DNA of 49,722 bases from UMGS1532 sp045594795 (GTDB lineage: Bacteria; Bacillota; Clostridia; Oscillospirales; Acutalibacteraceae), in assembly GCA_045594795.1 (NCBI GenBank), contig JAZNZF010000030.1, positions 1 through 49,722 on the forward strand, in the 5' to 3' direction. The translations under genes and the position numbers were made by a program. Below, in pieces: positions 1-7,043 of the stretch. Position 1 is the stretch's first letter. Each line of letters begins with the position of its first letter. The notes under the pieces are model-generated. The model searched no databases. It saw only the letters and a list, made by a program, of their open reading frames with translations, and was not told where the DNA came from.

Positions 1-1506
1 TTTGTAGGTACGTACGCGTACGTAGTAGGTCTTTTTAGCCTTTAGCTTTTTAACGGTTTTAGATACAGTCTTATTCTTTGTTACCTTAACTGTTTTTGCA
101 CTCTTGAATTTAGAAGATGTGCTGTACTGAATCTGATAACCCGCGCCTGAAGTTTGTTTAGAGTATTTTACTGTAAAGGCTTTTTTGCCTGCCTTAAGCG
201 ACTTGATAGAAGTCTTCTTAGGATTAATTGTAAAGTACAAAGTTTTTGTGCCGCTGTAGTTACCTTTGAAGGTTACGGTAACCTTGTACCTGCCTACACT
301 CTTTCTGCCACTTGCATATTTTACAGTATAATTTTTAGAGCTTACGGTTTTGCCCTTTGAATCTTTAACAGATACAGATGGCTTTCTAGACTTGCCGTTG
401 TAGGTGTAGCTTGTTGTTGAAAGCTTAACAGTTTTTGCGTAGTATACTGTGCTTTCGCTTTTCTTTTTGCCACAAGCACAAGCCTCTACAACTTTACCGT
501 TTTTCTTTAGGGTTGCGGGGGTTACCTTTTTAACGTATGTGTGGTTAGCCTTTGCTATGGTTTTGCCACAAGTGCATTCCTGCCAATGCTTGTTAGTATC
601 GTACTTTTTAGTAAAGCTATGCGTTCTCTTGTCTGTGGTATAACCGCAATCGCAATCCAGCCAATCGTGCGTGTCATTATAGTTCCTTGACATAGCGTGG
701 CCGTTTATCGATTCAAGCTCTACATAACCGCAAAAACAACTTAGCCAATGATTTTCATTGTCAAACTCTGTGCATAGAGTGTGACCATATCCAAATTCTT
801 TCTCGCCACAAACACATTCCATCCAGTGTGTATGCGTTTGTGTATCGTATTTTGGAAAATCATAAGAGTGACCGGGTGCTTCTCTTGTTGCTCCGCAATC
901 GCCACAAGTAGTATCCAAGCAGTCGGTATAATCGTGCTTTGTTACATTTTCAAAATCTTTTGCACCACAAACACACTCTTTGCAATGCACATTTTCGTCG
1001 AGGTGGAAGTAGCTATCAAAAGTATGCGGCTTTTCGCTTGCCTCATCAAAATAACCACAGATACATTCTAAACGATGGGTGCTTTCTCCCATAACTAAAT
1101 TAAGGTTATGGTCGTTTGCTCCGTCAGGGGCTTTCTCGCCACAAACACATTCCATCCAGTGCGTTTGTGTATCGTATTTTGGAAAATCATAAGAGTGGTC
1201 GTCTATAGTACCTCCATACTTTTTACCGCAAGCAACACATTCAGCCTCTTCTATACAAGTGGCGGTACCGCCGGTGTGACTTTTTGTTACGTTTTCTTCA
1301 CCGCAAACAAGGCATTTATCATCTATCTCACAGTCATTGTAACTGTGGTATCCGTCACATTCAAACGGGTCTGTTACGGACGGTAAATTATCGATGTTGG
1401 GTTGGTCGCCCGCGGCGAGTACGCTTGTTGGTACTACGGTAAATGCCATTACCACTGCGAGAAACACTGCCAATACGCGAGGAATTTGCTTTAATCTATA
1501 ATTCAC
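1..1506 (-). CDS. Secreted Cys-His repeat surface protein (partial, C-terminus off the window)
   Basis: The frame is open for 502 codons from a GTG start at 1506, preceded by AAGGAGG, to the left edge, so the C-terminus is missing. Residues 1-32 form a signal peptide: NYRLK, a hydrophobic run, then VLAAG. Residues about 40-360 hold roughly ten repeats of the type H-x(n)-HW-x-EC-x-CG, spaced Cys-x-Cys-Gly pairs with flanking His that could bind metal or form disulfides. A sequence beginning KLSTTSYTYNGK follows, an Ig-like repeat common in clostridial surface proteins. A fibronectin-III-like segment (KSLKAGKKAFTVKYSK...YYVRVRTYK) then runs into the edge. I infer an exported adhesin-like protein. 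The ligand is unknown, and a cell-wall anchor would lie outside the window. Confidence 0.85.
   Translation of the reverse strand, partial: MNYRLKQIPRVLAVFLAVVMAFTVVPTSVLAAGDQPNIDNLPSVTDPFECDGYHSYNDCEIDDKCLVCGEENVTKSHTGGTATCIEEAECVACGKKYGGTIDDHSYDFPKYDTQTHWMECVCGEKAPDGANDHNLNLVMGESTHRLECICGYFDEASEKPHTFDSYFHLDENVHCKECVCGAKDFENVTKHDYTDCLDTTCGDCGATREAPGHSYDFPKYDTQTHTHWMECVCGEKEFGYGHTLCTEFDNENHWLSCFCGYVELESINGHAMSRNYNDTHDWLDCDCGYTTDKRTHSFTKKYDTNKHWQECTCGKTIAKANHTYVKKVTPATLKKNGKVVEACACGKKKSESTVYYAKTVKLSTTSYTYNGKSRKPSVSVKDSKGKTVSSKNYTVKYASGRKSVGRYKVTVTFKGNYSGTKTLYFTINPKKTSIKSLKAGKKAFTVKYSKQTSGAGYQIQYSTSSKFKSAKTVKVTKNKTVSKTVKKLKAKKTYYVRVRTYK
798..870 (-). repeat. Internal coding repeat, copy B
   Basis: This 73-bp stretch is almost identical to 1131-1197. 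It differs by a 6-bp insertion that adds one Thr-His, giving QTHTHW instead of QTHW. Both copies encode HSYDFPKYDTQ-(TH)-THWMECVCGEK. Near-perfect DNA identity means a recent duplication or recombination within the gene. Confidence 0.9.
1131..1197 (-). repeat. Internal coding repeat, copy A
   Basis: This is the 67-bp partner of 798-870. The other Cys-His repeats in the gene share the protein pattern but not the DNA sequence, so only this pair looks recent. Confidence 0.9.
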
Positions 1507-1540
1507 TATATTTCCTCCTTGTTTTTTCTTCTTTAATTTT

Positions 1541-1569
1541 ATGATAACACACCGCAAATTCTTTTTCAA
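1541..1569 (-). promoter_or_regulatory. Sigma-A-type promoter of the surface-protein gene
   Basis: On the minus strand, TTGAAA (1564-1569) and TATCAT (1541-1546) are separated by 17 bp. The -35 box starts directly after the spoIIP stop codon, so the surface gene has its own promoter in a 63-bp gap. Confidence 0.6.
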
Positions 1570-2628
1570 CTAATTTTTAAACATAGTTACAAGCGCGTTG
1601 CCAACGAGGGTCGCCGAATATTCTGCCTCCTCAAAGCTGTTACCGTTAGTACCAAATTCTATAATAATTGAGCCTTTGTGCAGGTCTTGATTATAGCTAT
1701 GCTCGTACGAAAGATACAAAGCCCTTGCAAGAGTTGGATACATAACCTCCATAGTTTGCTGTAGCTTTAGCCCAAGCTTTAAATTCTCTTGCCAATCGGG
1801 GAAATAATCTATAGACCCCGTCTCGCTTCCAACGCAAATCATAACCTGTGCAGCATTCTTGCCGTCAATTTCGGTTACAGGCTTTACAAGGTCGTCGCCA
1901 CTGCCTATAGCATCTCTGTGCACGTCTAAAACCACCTTTATGCTTGGGTATTTTTTCAGATATTTTTGCACAGTAACTGCGGCTCTGTTATAGCTGCCCG
2001 AGTACGAGGGACTATCGTGCAGGGTTTTATCGTGCAAAACGGTAACGCCGCCCTTTTCTAAAATTTCGGCAAGCCGATTCCCTACACCTATAACGTTCCC
2101 ACTTTCATTACTTGTCCTTTCAAGATCACTTTTCGTGTAGTAGTTACCGCTATGCCTTATGTAATTTTCGGTTGCGTGGGTATGCATTATAAGTACCTGA
2201 GGCTGTGCGTTTTTTAATTCAACGCCCGTATGGAAACCCGTAGTAAGTTTTTTTATGTTAATCTTTTTGCCCGACTGATTGTTCACATATATATTGTTAT
2301 AAGAGGTGTTGGCGTTATATGGTGACAGAAATTGTGGAATCAGTTTTCCTAACTTTTTTTCGTTTTGTTTTTTAGGGGAAGTATTCACGGTTTCTTCTTT
2401 TGTTTTAAAATCGTCGTCTGCTATTTCTGTATTTTCTTCAACCTTAGTGAATACCGCGCCATCCTCATTAAAAGCATTGGCGTTAACTAACACCGCGCCC
2501 GAAATAATGGGCATTTGCACCGCTGCCGCCGCAACTTTTTCGCCATAGCACAAATAGAAGCTTGACGAAAGCATTAACGACACCACCGCAAGCACAATAG
2601 ACAACACTCTCGAGCCCCTATCGTACAT
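1570..2628 (-). CDS. spoIIP: Stage II sporulation protein P (SpoIIP)
   Basis: SpoIIP is the peptidoglycan amidase/endopeptidase that works with SpoIID and SpoIIM at the septal membrane to drive engulfment of the forespore. The 352-residue protein has an N-terminal membrane anchor (residues about 8-27), a variable low-complexity stretch, then the SpoIIP catalytic domain. Family motifs are MHTHATENY, VVLDVHRDA, SYEHSYNQDLHKGS and IIEFGTNGN, which carry the His, Asp and Glu residues expected for metal-dependent amidase activity. The length is normal for the family. It is monocistronic: a gap with its own promoter-like sequence lies upstream and a new promoter starts right after the stop. Together with spoIIR at 26025 it marks the organism as an endospore former. 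Confidence 0.95.
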   Translation of the reverse strand: MYDRGSRVLSIVLAVVSLMLSSSFYLCYGEKVAAAAVQMPIISGAVLVNANAFNEDGAVFTKVEENTEIADDDFKTKEETVNTSPKKQNEKKLGKLIPQFLSPYNANTSYNNIYVNNQSGKKINIKKLTTGFHTGVELKNAQPQVLIMHTHATENYIRHSGNYYTKSDLERTSNESGNVIGVGNRLAEILEKGGVTVLHDKTLHDSPSYSGSYNRAAVTVQKYLKKYPSIKVVLDVHRDAIGSGDDLVKPVTEIDGKNAAQVMICVGSETGSIDYFPDWQENLKLGLKLQQTMEVMYPTLARALYLSYEHSYNQDLHKGSIIIEFGTNGNSFEEAEYSATLVGNALVTMFKN

Positions 2629-2650
2629 TCAGCATTCACACCCTTTCCTT

Positions 2651-2681
2651 AATGTATACTACGAAAACCTAAAGAACATAC
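2651..2681 (-). promoter_or_regulatory. Possible sigma-E-like promoter of spoIIP
   Basis: On the minus strand TATACATT (2651-2658) matches the Bacillus subtilis sigma-E -10 consensus CATACAHT except for the first base. GTATGTT (2675-2681) is a partial match to the -35 element, 16 bp upstream. SpoIIP is a sigma-E gene in Bacillus. The match is suggestive only. Confidence 0.35.
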
Positions 2682-2777
2682 CAAAGAAACATCTTTGTGA
2701 CAGTTGTTTTGGCAATTAAGCTGCATATTAATTTAAGTTGACGTGTGTTATGCCCAACATATAACCTATAACACGCG

Positions 2778-2813
2778 AAAAGCACCCGATATAACATCAG
2801 GTGCTTTTTATAT
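2778..2813 (-). terminator. Terminator downstream of the rimP...ribF operon
   Basis: A 9-bp perfect stem, AAAAGCACC/GGTGCTTTT, encloses a 13-base loop. It lies 89 bp beyond the stop of the last gene in the long minus-strand operon, and the symmetric A/T flanks would work on either strand. Confidence 0.65.
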
Positions 2814-2901
2814 TAAAGGGTTGGTGCTGTAAGGCAGGTGTCGCGCCAAGCCCTACAATTATACTATTCAATTTACCTGTTTTTGTTACAGATGCTTAAT
2901 G

Positions 2902-3888
2902 TTATCTATCATCTGCCATCTGAGGTCTGTCGTCTGTCATCTGCCGCCTGATTGGTAGCTTTGGCAAGCCTAAGAATAATAGAAACACAAGCGTAACAGC
3001 CGTAGCAATACTTATTGCAGAAAGAACAATAAACGGTACTGCGTTTGGTTTCTTGAAGGTGCATTTATCGACCTCGCCGTTTTTATCTAAGGTATAGTAC
3101 ACAGTTTCGTTATATCCCGTTTTGTGTTTTGCTTTAACGTCTATTTTGTAGTAATAGCCGCGCACACTAAATCGAGCAACCGCCTTTGAGCCTAATACAT
3201 AAACCGTAGCAACGGTTTTTTGGTATTTATTTGCTCTATTGGTATTTATCGTAGCGCCCAAAATACCGCCAAGGAAAAGAACTGCAGATAATATAATGGC
3301 ACACACTAAAGCCGTTGCCGCCTTACCGTGAACTCTGCGTTTTTGCCATAATGACTTACCGCCACTTAAAGTTATTTTTCCTACAGCTTCAAAAAAAGCA
3401 TCAAGCATTTTTGCAAACTGTATATTGATTTTTTTCTTTACCTGTGGCTTTTCCTCAAAAGAATCTTCTGCCTTTTTATGCTTTTCCTGTTCTGATATTA
3501 GCATAAGACCTAAGGCTATAAGCAAAATAGCATTAGCTTCGTTTTCGGTCTGCATTGCAACCGAACTGCCGCTCGTAACAATCCGTGCTGTATCATCACG
3601 CAATTCCACCAGATATCCGCGCTCGCCCAAATCTTTTAGGGTTATCCCGCCGTCCTCTGAGCTGTAGCCAAAATCACTTTTTCTCATTAGCCCCACGGGT
3701 GAATCAAATGCGCTTATAAGGTATCCCTTTTCGGTTAGCTTTATCTCGGCAAGCTGGGAAACAAAAAGCTCGTCGAAAATCTCGGCATAAAAGCTATATT
3801 CAAGCTCAAGCTTAATGTTAAACTTTAGTTCTCCGGTTTCACTATACACACCAAAGCTTGTGCCCTTGCGGTTAAATTTAAGAATCAT
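2902..3888 (-). CDS. Two-pass membrane protein of unknown function
   Basis: I do not recognise this 328-residue protein. Residues 1-125 are soluble and rich in short beta-like segments, with a start (LKFNRKGTSFGVYSETGELKF) that loosely recalls LURP-one/tubby-like folds; this is a guess. A charged linker follows, then a hydrophobic segment at about 190-213, an extracytoplasmic beta-rich region (VATVYVLGSKAVARF...YYTLDKNGEVDKC), and a second hydrophobic segment at about 281-307. The tail ends in the repeat described at 2905-2946. The start is supported by GAGG 9 bases upstream. It sits 26 bp after ribF as the last gene of the operon, so it is probably co-transcribed, but that does not reveal a function. 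Confidence 0.7.
   Translation of the reverse strand: MILKFNRKGTSFGVYSETGELKFNIKLELEYSFYAEIFDELFVSQLAEIKLTEKGYLISAFDSPVGLMRKSDFGYSSEDGGITLKDLGERGYLVELRDDTARIVTSGSSVAMQTENEANAILLIALGLMLISEQEKHKKAEDSFEEKPQVKKKINIQFAKMLDAFFEAVGKITLSGGKSLWQKRRVHGKAATALVCAIILSAVLFLGGILGATINTNRANKYQKTVATVYVLGSKAVARFSVRGYYYKIDVKAKHKTGYNETVYYTLDKNGEVDKCTFKKPNAVPFIVLSAISIATAVTLVFLLFLGLPKLPIRRQMTDDRPQMADDR
2905..2946 (-). repeat. Two 21-bp repeats at the extreme 3' end of the membrane-protein gene
   Basis: The last 14 residues are two copies of (R/P)QM(T/A)DDR encoded by 21-bp units at 2905-2925 and 2926-2946, immediately before the stop. The ATCTG/GTCTG-rich DNA is unlike the rest of the gene and looks like a short repeat captured by the reading frame. 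Confidence 0.75.
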
Positions 3889-3914
3889 ACATTAGCACCT
3901 CTAATCAAACACGA

Positions 3915-4754
3915 TTAATAATATTCGGCTATTTTTACATCCTGCTCTATTGCATTCTTTAATTCTGTTATCGAATCGAATTTTTCCTCTGCTCTGACAA
4001 ATTTCTCGGGCATAAGGGTAATAGTTTTGCCGTAAGCATCACCCTTAAAACCGATTATATAGGTCTCGCACATAGGCGTTTTTAAAAGATATGTGGGACG
4101 AACGCCAACGTTTGTTATACCCTTATAAGTAATTCCATCAACAACCACCTTGCTGATATACACACCGAATTTCATTTTACATATACCGCTTGGCAACGGC
4201 TGATTTAGGGTTGGATATCCCAAAGTCCTACCCCTTGCATCACCGTGGATTACAGGCATTTCAAGACTATACGGCTGAGATAACAAGGCGTTTGCTTTTT
4301 CAATCTCTCCAGCCTCGATAAATCTTCTTATATCTGTAGAACTTACCTTGGTGCCGTTTTTTGTGTATTGCGGTGTAATAGTGGCTGTATATCCTCTATC
4401 AGAGCAATATTCACGCAAGAATTCTGCATTGCCGCTACCACCTTTACCAAAGCGATAATCAAAGCCACAGCAAAAGTTTGTAACACCATATTTTTGGTTT
4501 AGCATATCCAAAAAATCTTTGGGCGGTATATCCTTTACTTCCTTAAAATCAAGGCTAACTACCTTTGAAAAGCCCATCTCACTAAGCCTTCTAAGTTTAA
4601 TATGTGGCTGAATTATTGCCCTGTCTTTCTCGCTTGGTGGATAAGAAAAAGTGATACAGATAGCATTCTCGCTCGAAAGTGCGCCTTTAAGCACGCCTAT
4701 ATGCCCTTCGTGTAGTCCGTCGAAGGTGCCAAGTGCCGCAGAAACGGTTGCCAT
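3915..4754 (-). CDS. ribF: Bifunctional riboflavin kinase / FAD synthetase
   Basis: This cytoplasmic enzyme phosphorylates riboflavin to FMN and adenylates FMN to FAD. The N-terminal nucleotidyltransferase domain shows GTFDGLHEGH (residues about 9-18) and the later SSTDIR motif. The C-terminal riboflavin-kinase domain shows GRTLGYPTLNQ, GVYISK and NVGVRPT. At 279 residues it is slightly short for the family (about 300-315) but keeps both domains. I chose the ATG at 4754 because AAGGAG lies 8 bases upstream; a GTG three codons earlier falls too close to that site. It follows truB by 18 bp, the usual Firmicutes order truB-ribF. I see no FMN riboswitch in front of it. Confidence 0.95.
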   Translation of the reverse strand: MATVSAALGTFDGLHEGHIGVLKGALSSENAICITFSYPPSEKDRAIIQPHIKLRRLSEMGFSKVVSLDFKEVKDIPPKDFLDMLNQKYGVTNFCCGFDYRFGKGGSGNAEFLREYCSDRGYTATITPQYTKNGTKVSSTDIRRFIEAGEIEKANALLSQPYSLEMPVIHGDARGRTLGYPTLNQPLPSGICKMKFGVYISKVVVDGITYKGITNVGVRPTYLLKTPMCETYIIGFKGDAYGKTITLMPEKFVRAEEKFDSITELKNAIEQDVKIAEYY

Positions 4755-4772
4755 TTGTGTCACTCCTTTTTA

Positions 4773-5657
4773 TTATTCCTCTATTGTAACACAACCAACA
4801 GAAAGCTGATTATGTTCTATATCAATTTTACCAATTCCTAAAAATCTGTCACCACATTTTACGCGTAGTAACTGATTATCGGTAACTCGATCTATGCCGT
4901 GCAGTCTATCTAAATCTAACTGACCGCCGTGCAAAAACCTTGTACTCTGAGCCTCGGTTACGTTCACCTTGCTTAAATGCTTAACACAAAGCTCGGGGCT
5001 AAGCAGATACTTCTCGGGTTCTTTTTCGAACTCTGAAAGCTCTACGGTGTCATCGATACTAAACCCCGAAACTGATGTACGCTTAAGTTCGGTTAGGGTC
5101 GCTCCCACACCTAAATATTCGCCGATATCCGCGCCGAGAGTACGTATGTAGGTGCCTTTAGAGCAGGTAACGTCGATAATAAAATCGGTACTATCAAGCC
5201 TTTTTACAAGCTTTAGCTCCTTAATTTCAACCTGTCGGCTTTGTCTTTCAACCTCTTTACCTTGACGTGCCAACTCGTAAAGACGAACACCGTCTTTTTT
5301 TAAAGCAGAGTACATAGGCGGTGTTTGGGTAATCTCGCCCGTAAAATGTCCCAAAGCCTCTAACAGCTGCTGGTCGCTAATATTAACTGCGCTTGTTTTT
5401 TGCACCTCGCCTGTAATATCAAGGGTATCTGTAACTGTGCCGAGGCGCACGGTAGCCCTATAGCTTTTATCGGCGTCGAGCATAAGTGAGCTAAGTCTTG
5501 AAGCCCTACCCGTTAGTAGTGGTAACACGCCCGTAGCCATAGGGTCGAGTGTACCTGTATGACCTATTCTTTTTTCACTTAGTGCGCGCTTTACACGTGC
5601 AACGGCACCAAAAGATGTTACACCTTGGGGTTTATTAAGTAGTATCAGATAAGGCAT
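4773..5657 (-). CDS. truB: tRNA pseudouridine-55 synthase
   Basis: TruB isomerises U55 in the T-loop of nearly all tRNAs. The 294-residue protein carries the catalytic Asp in HTGTLDPMATGVLP (residues about 33-46), YSALKKDGVRLYELAR, and CSKGTYIRTLGADIG, all TruB signatures, followed by a C-terminal PUA-like extension. Its start overlaps the end of nrnA by 13 bases and has GGAGGAAAACGG in front, so translation is probably coupled. Confidence 0.97.
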   Translation of the reverse strand: MPYLILLNKPQGVTSFGAVARVKRALSEKRIGHTGTLDPMATGVLPLLTGRASRLSSLMLDADKSYRATVRLGTVTDTLDITGEVQKTSAVNISDQQLLEALGHFTGEITQTPPMYSALKKDGVRLYELARQGKEVERQSRQVEIKELKLVKRLDSTDFIIDVTCSKGTYIRTLGADIGEYLGVGATLTELKRTSVSGFSIDDTVELSEFEKEPEKYLLSPELCVKHLSKVNVTEAQSTRFLHGGQLDLDRLHGIDRVTDNQLLRVKCGDRFLGIGKIDIEHNQLSVGCVTIEE

Positions 5658-6619
5658 CCGTTTTCCTCCAAAGCCGCTTTAACCACAGGTATAATGCGTT
5701 GCTTTGCTTCTTCTAAACTACAAACAAGCTCGCAACCTGCCGCCCTTGGATGACCGCCACCGCCGAATTCGGCACAGATTTTAGTAGCGTCGATAGGCGC
5801 GTTGGTGCGAAGTGATACCTTGTATTTGCCGCCATCTTTTTCGCGAAGGGTAACACCAACCATAACACCCTCTATTATACGCGAAAGGGTGTTGATACCG
5901 TCAAGGTCACTTGTGGTACAGCCTGCCTCTTTAATCATTTTGCTTGTTACGGCAATAACCGCAACCCTGCCGCCAAATAAAAACTCCATATTATCCATAA
6001 CCGCGGCCTCAATTTTAATTCTCGGGCGCGATTTTGTATCAAACATAATACGGTTAATCTCGGCATAATCGACACCTAAGTCGATAAGCTCTGCCGCTAT
6101 TCTGTGTGTAGTAGCGGTGCAGTTTGAGTATTTAAAGCAACCTGTATCGGTAATTATACCTGTATAAAGTCCATCTAAAATATGCTTTGTAAAGGGTACG
6201 TTAAGACCCTTTATAACGTGATACACAACCTCGCAAGTAGCAGAAGCCTCTGGGTCTAAAAGAAGATTCTTTGCATACTCGCGATTAGAAACGTGGTGGT
6301 CTATGCAAAGCTCTATAATATCCCCATACTCATCCTCTAAACTGCCAAGTAGCTTTGTATCGGCAACGTCGAGTGCTATTACAGTATCGCACGCATCGTT
6401 ATCGGGCTTTAAGCTATTAATAATATACTTAAATTTAGATGGTATATGGTCGCCACAAAGCACACGAACACGCTTTCCCTTTAGCTTTAGGGCATACGCC
6501 AATGCGTAAGCCGAGCCAATGGTATCCCCGTCGGGCTGGGCGTGGGTAAGCAGGGTGAAGTTATCCTTAGCCTCTAAAAATCTACAGGTTTCCTCCACCG
6601 AAAATATATTGCTACTCAT
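5645..6619 (-). CDS. nrnA: DHH-family oligoribonuclease / pAp phosphatase (NrnA)
   Basis: NrnA degrades very short RNAs to mononucleotides and removes the 3' phosphate from pAp. The protein (324 residues from the chosen start) has the metal-binding motifs HAQPDGDTIGS, DVAD and IDHHVSN (the DHH signature), and the C-terminal DHHA1 substrate motif GGGGHPRAAGC. I prefer the ATG at 6619, seven bases after GGGGGA; an ATG five codons earlier lacks a properly spaced site. The start overlaps the rbfA stop, and the gene lies between rbfA and truB as in many Firmicutes, linking RNA turnover to ribosome maturation. Confidence 0.95.
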   Translation of the reverse strand: MSSNIFSVEETCRFLEAKDNFTLLTHAQPDGDTIGSAYALAYALKLKGKRVRVLCGDHIPSKFKYIINSLKPDNDACDTVIALDVADTKLLGSLEDEYGDIIELCIDHHVSNREYAKNLLLDPEASATCEVVYHVIKGLNVPFTKHILDGLYTGIITDTGCFKYSNCTATTHRIAAELIDLGVDYAEINRIMFDTKSRPRIKIEAAVMDNMEFLFGGRVAVIAVTSKMIKEAGCTTSDLDGINTLSRIIEGVMVGVTLREKDGGKYKVSLRTNAPIDATKICAEFGGGGHPRAAGCELVCSLEEAKQRIIPVVKAALEENGCLI

Positions 6620-6974
6620 CACCTTGTCCCCCATTTTTTGAGAACGACTCTATAATGCTTGCGATATTTGCGCTATGCTTAATAGAATCGTCGGCAATAA
6701 ATTTAAGCTCGGGGGTTTTGCGTAGCTTTAATCTTGAACTTAGTTCGCGACGCAAATAGCCTGCGGCACTTTTTAAGCCTTTTATGGTTTCGGCCGTAGC
6801 CTCGTCGCCGTCTAAGGTGCTTATATATACCTTTGTGTAGGACAGGTCGCCGCTTACGTCAACCTTAACAATGCTTGTAAGGGCTGACACGCGCGGGTCT
6901 TTTACAGTGCGAATAAGCGCCGCTAACTCGCGGTGGATATCCGATGTAATTCTACCATTTTTAAATCCTGCCAT
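6612..6974 (-). CDS. rbfA: Ribosome-binding factor A
   Basis: RbfA is a KH-like protein that binds 30S precursors and helps mature the 5' end of 16S rRNA. The 120-residue sequence has the normal length and family features: RITSDIHRELAALIRT near the N-terminus, the VSGDLSYTKVYIST strand and the late ELKFIADDS motif. AAGGAG lies 7 bases before the ATG. It is separated from infB by about 70 bp containing a stem-loop and overlaps nrnA downstream. Confidence 0.96.
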   Translation of the reverse strand: MAGFKNGRITSDIHRELAALIRTVKDPRVSALTSIVKVDVSGDLSYTKVYISTLDGDEATAETIKGLKSAAGYLRRELSSRLKLRKTPELKFIADDSIKHSANIASIIESFSKNGGQGDE

Positions 6975-6993
6975 TTAAACTCTCCTTGAATCA

Positions 6994-7032
6994 GGCGAAG
7001 TGGTGTGGCTAAAAGCCGCCAAACCACCTGCC
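6994..7032 (-). other. Intercistronic stem-loop between infB and rbfA
   Basis: On the minus strand GGTGGTTTGGC pairs with GCCACACCACT, with one mismatch, around a short loop. No U-tract follows, so this is more likely an mRNA-stability or processing hairpin than a terminator. Confidence 0.5.
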
Positions 7033-7043
7033 AAAAATTTTAA

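Noticed and set aside
700..1400. Regularly spaced repeats that might suggest a CRISPR array
   Set aside because: The repeats are coding, vary in sequence and length, lie within one open frame with a signal peptide, and have no uniform spacers.
2830..2870. GCGCCAAGCCCTACAA and a similar GCGCCGACGCCCTACAA near 11742 as a dispersed repeat family
   Set aside because: Two short partial matches in one window are not enough to define a repeat; a genome-wide count is needed.
4755..4772. FMN riboswitch ahead of ribF
   Set aside because: Only 18 bp separate truB and ribF, so there is no room for a riboswitch, and none is seen in the truB 3' region.
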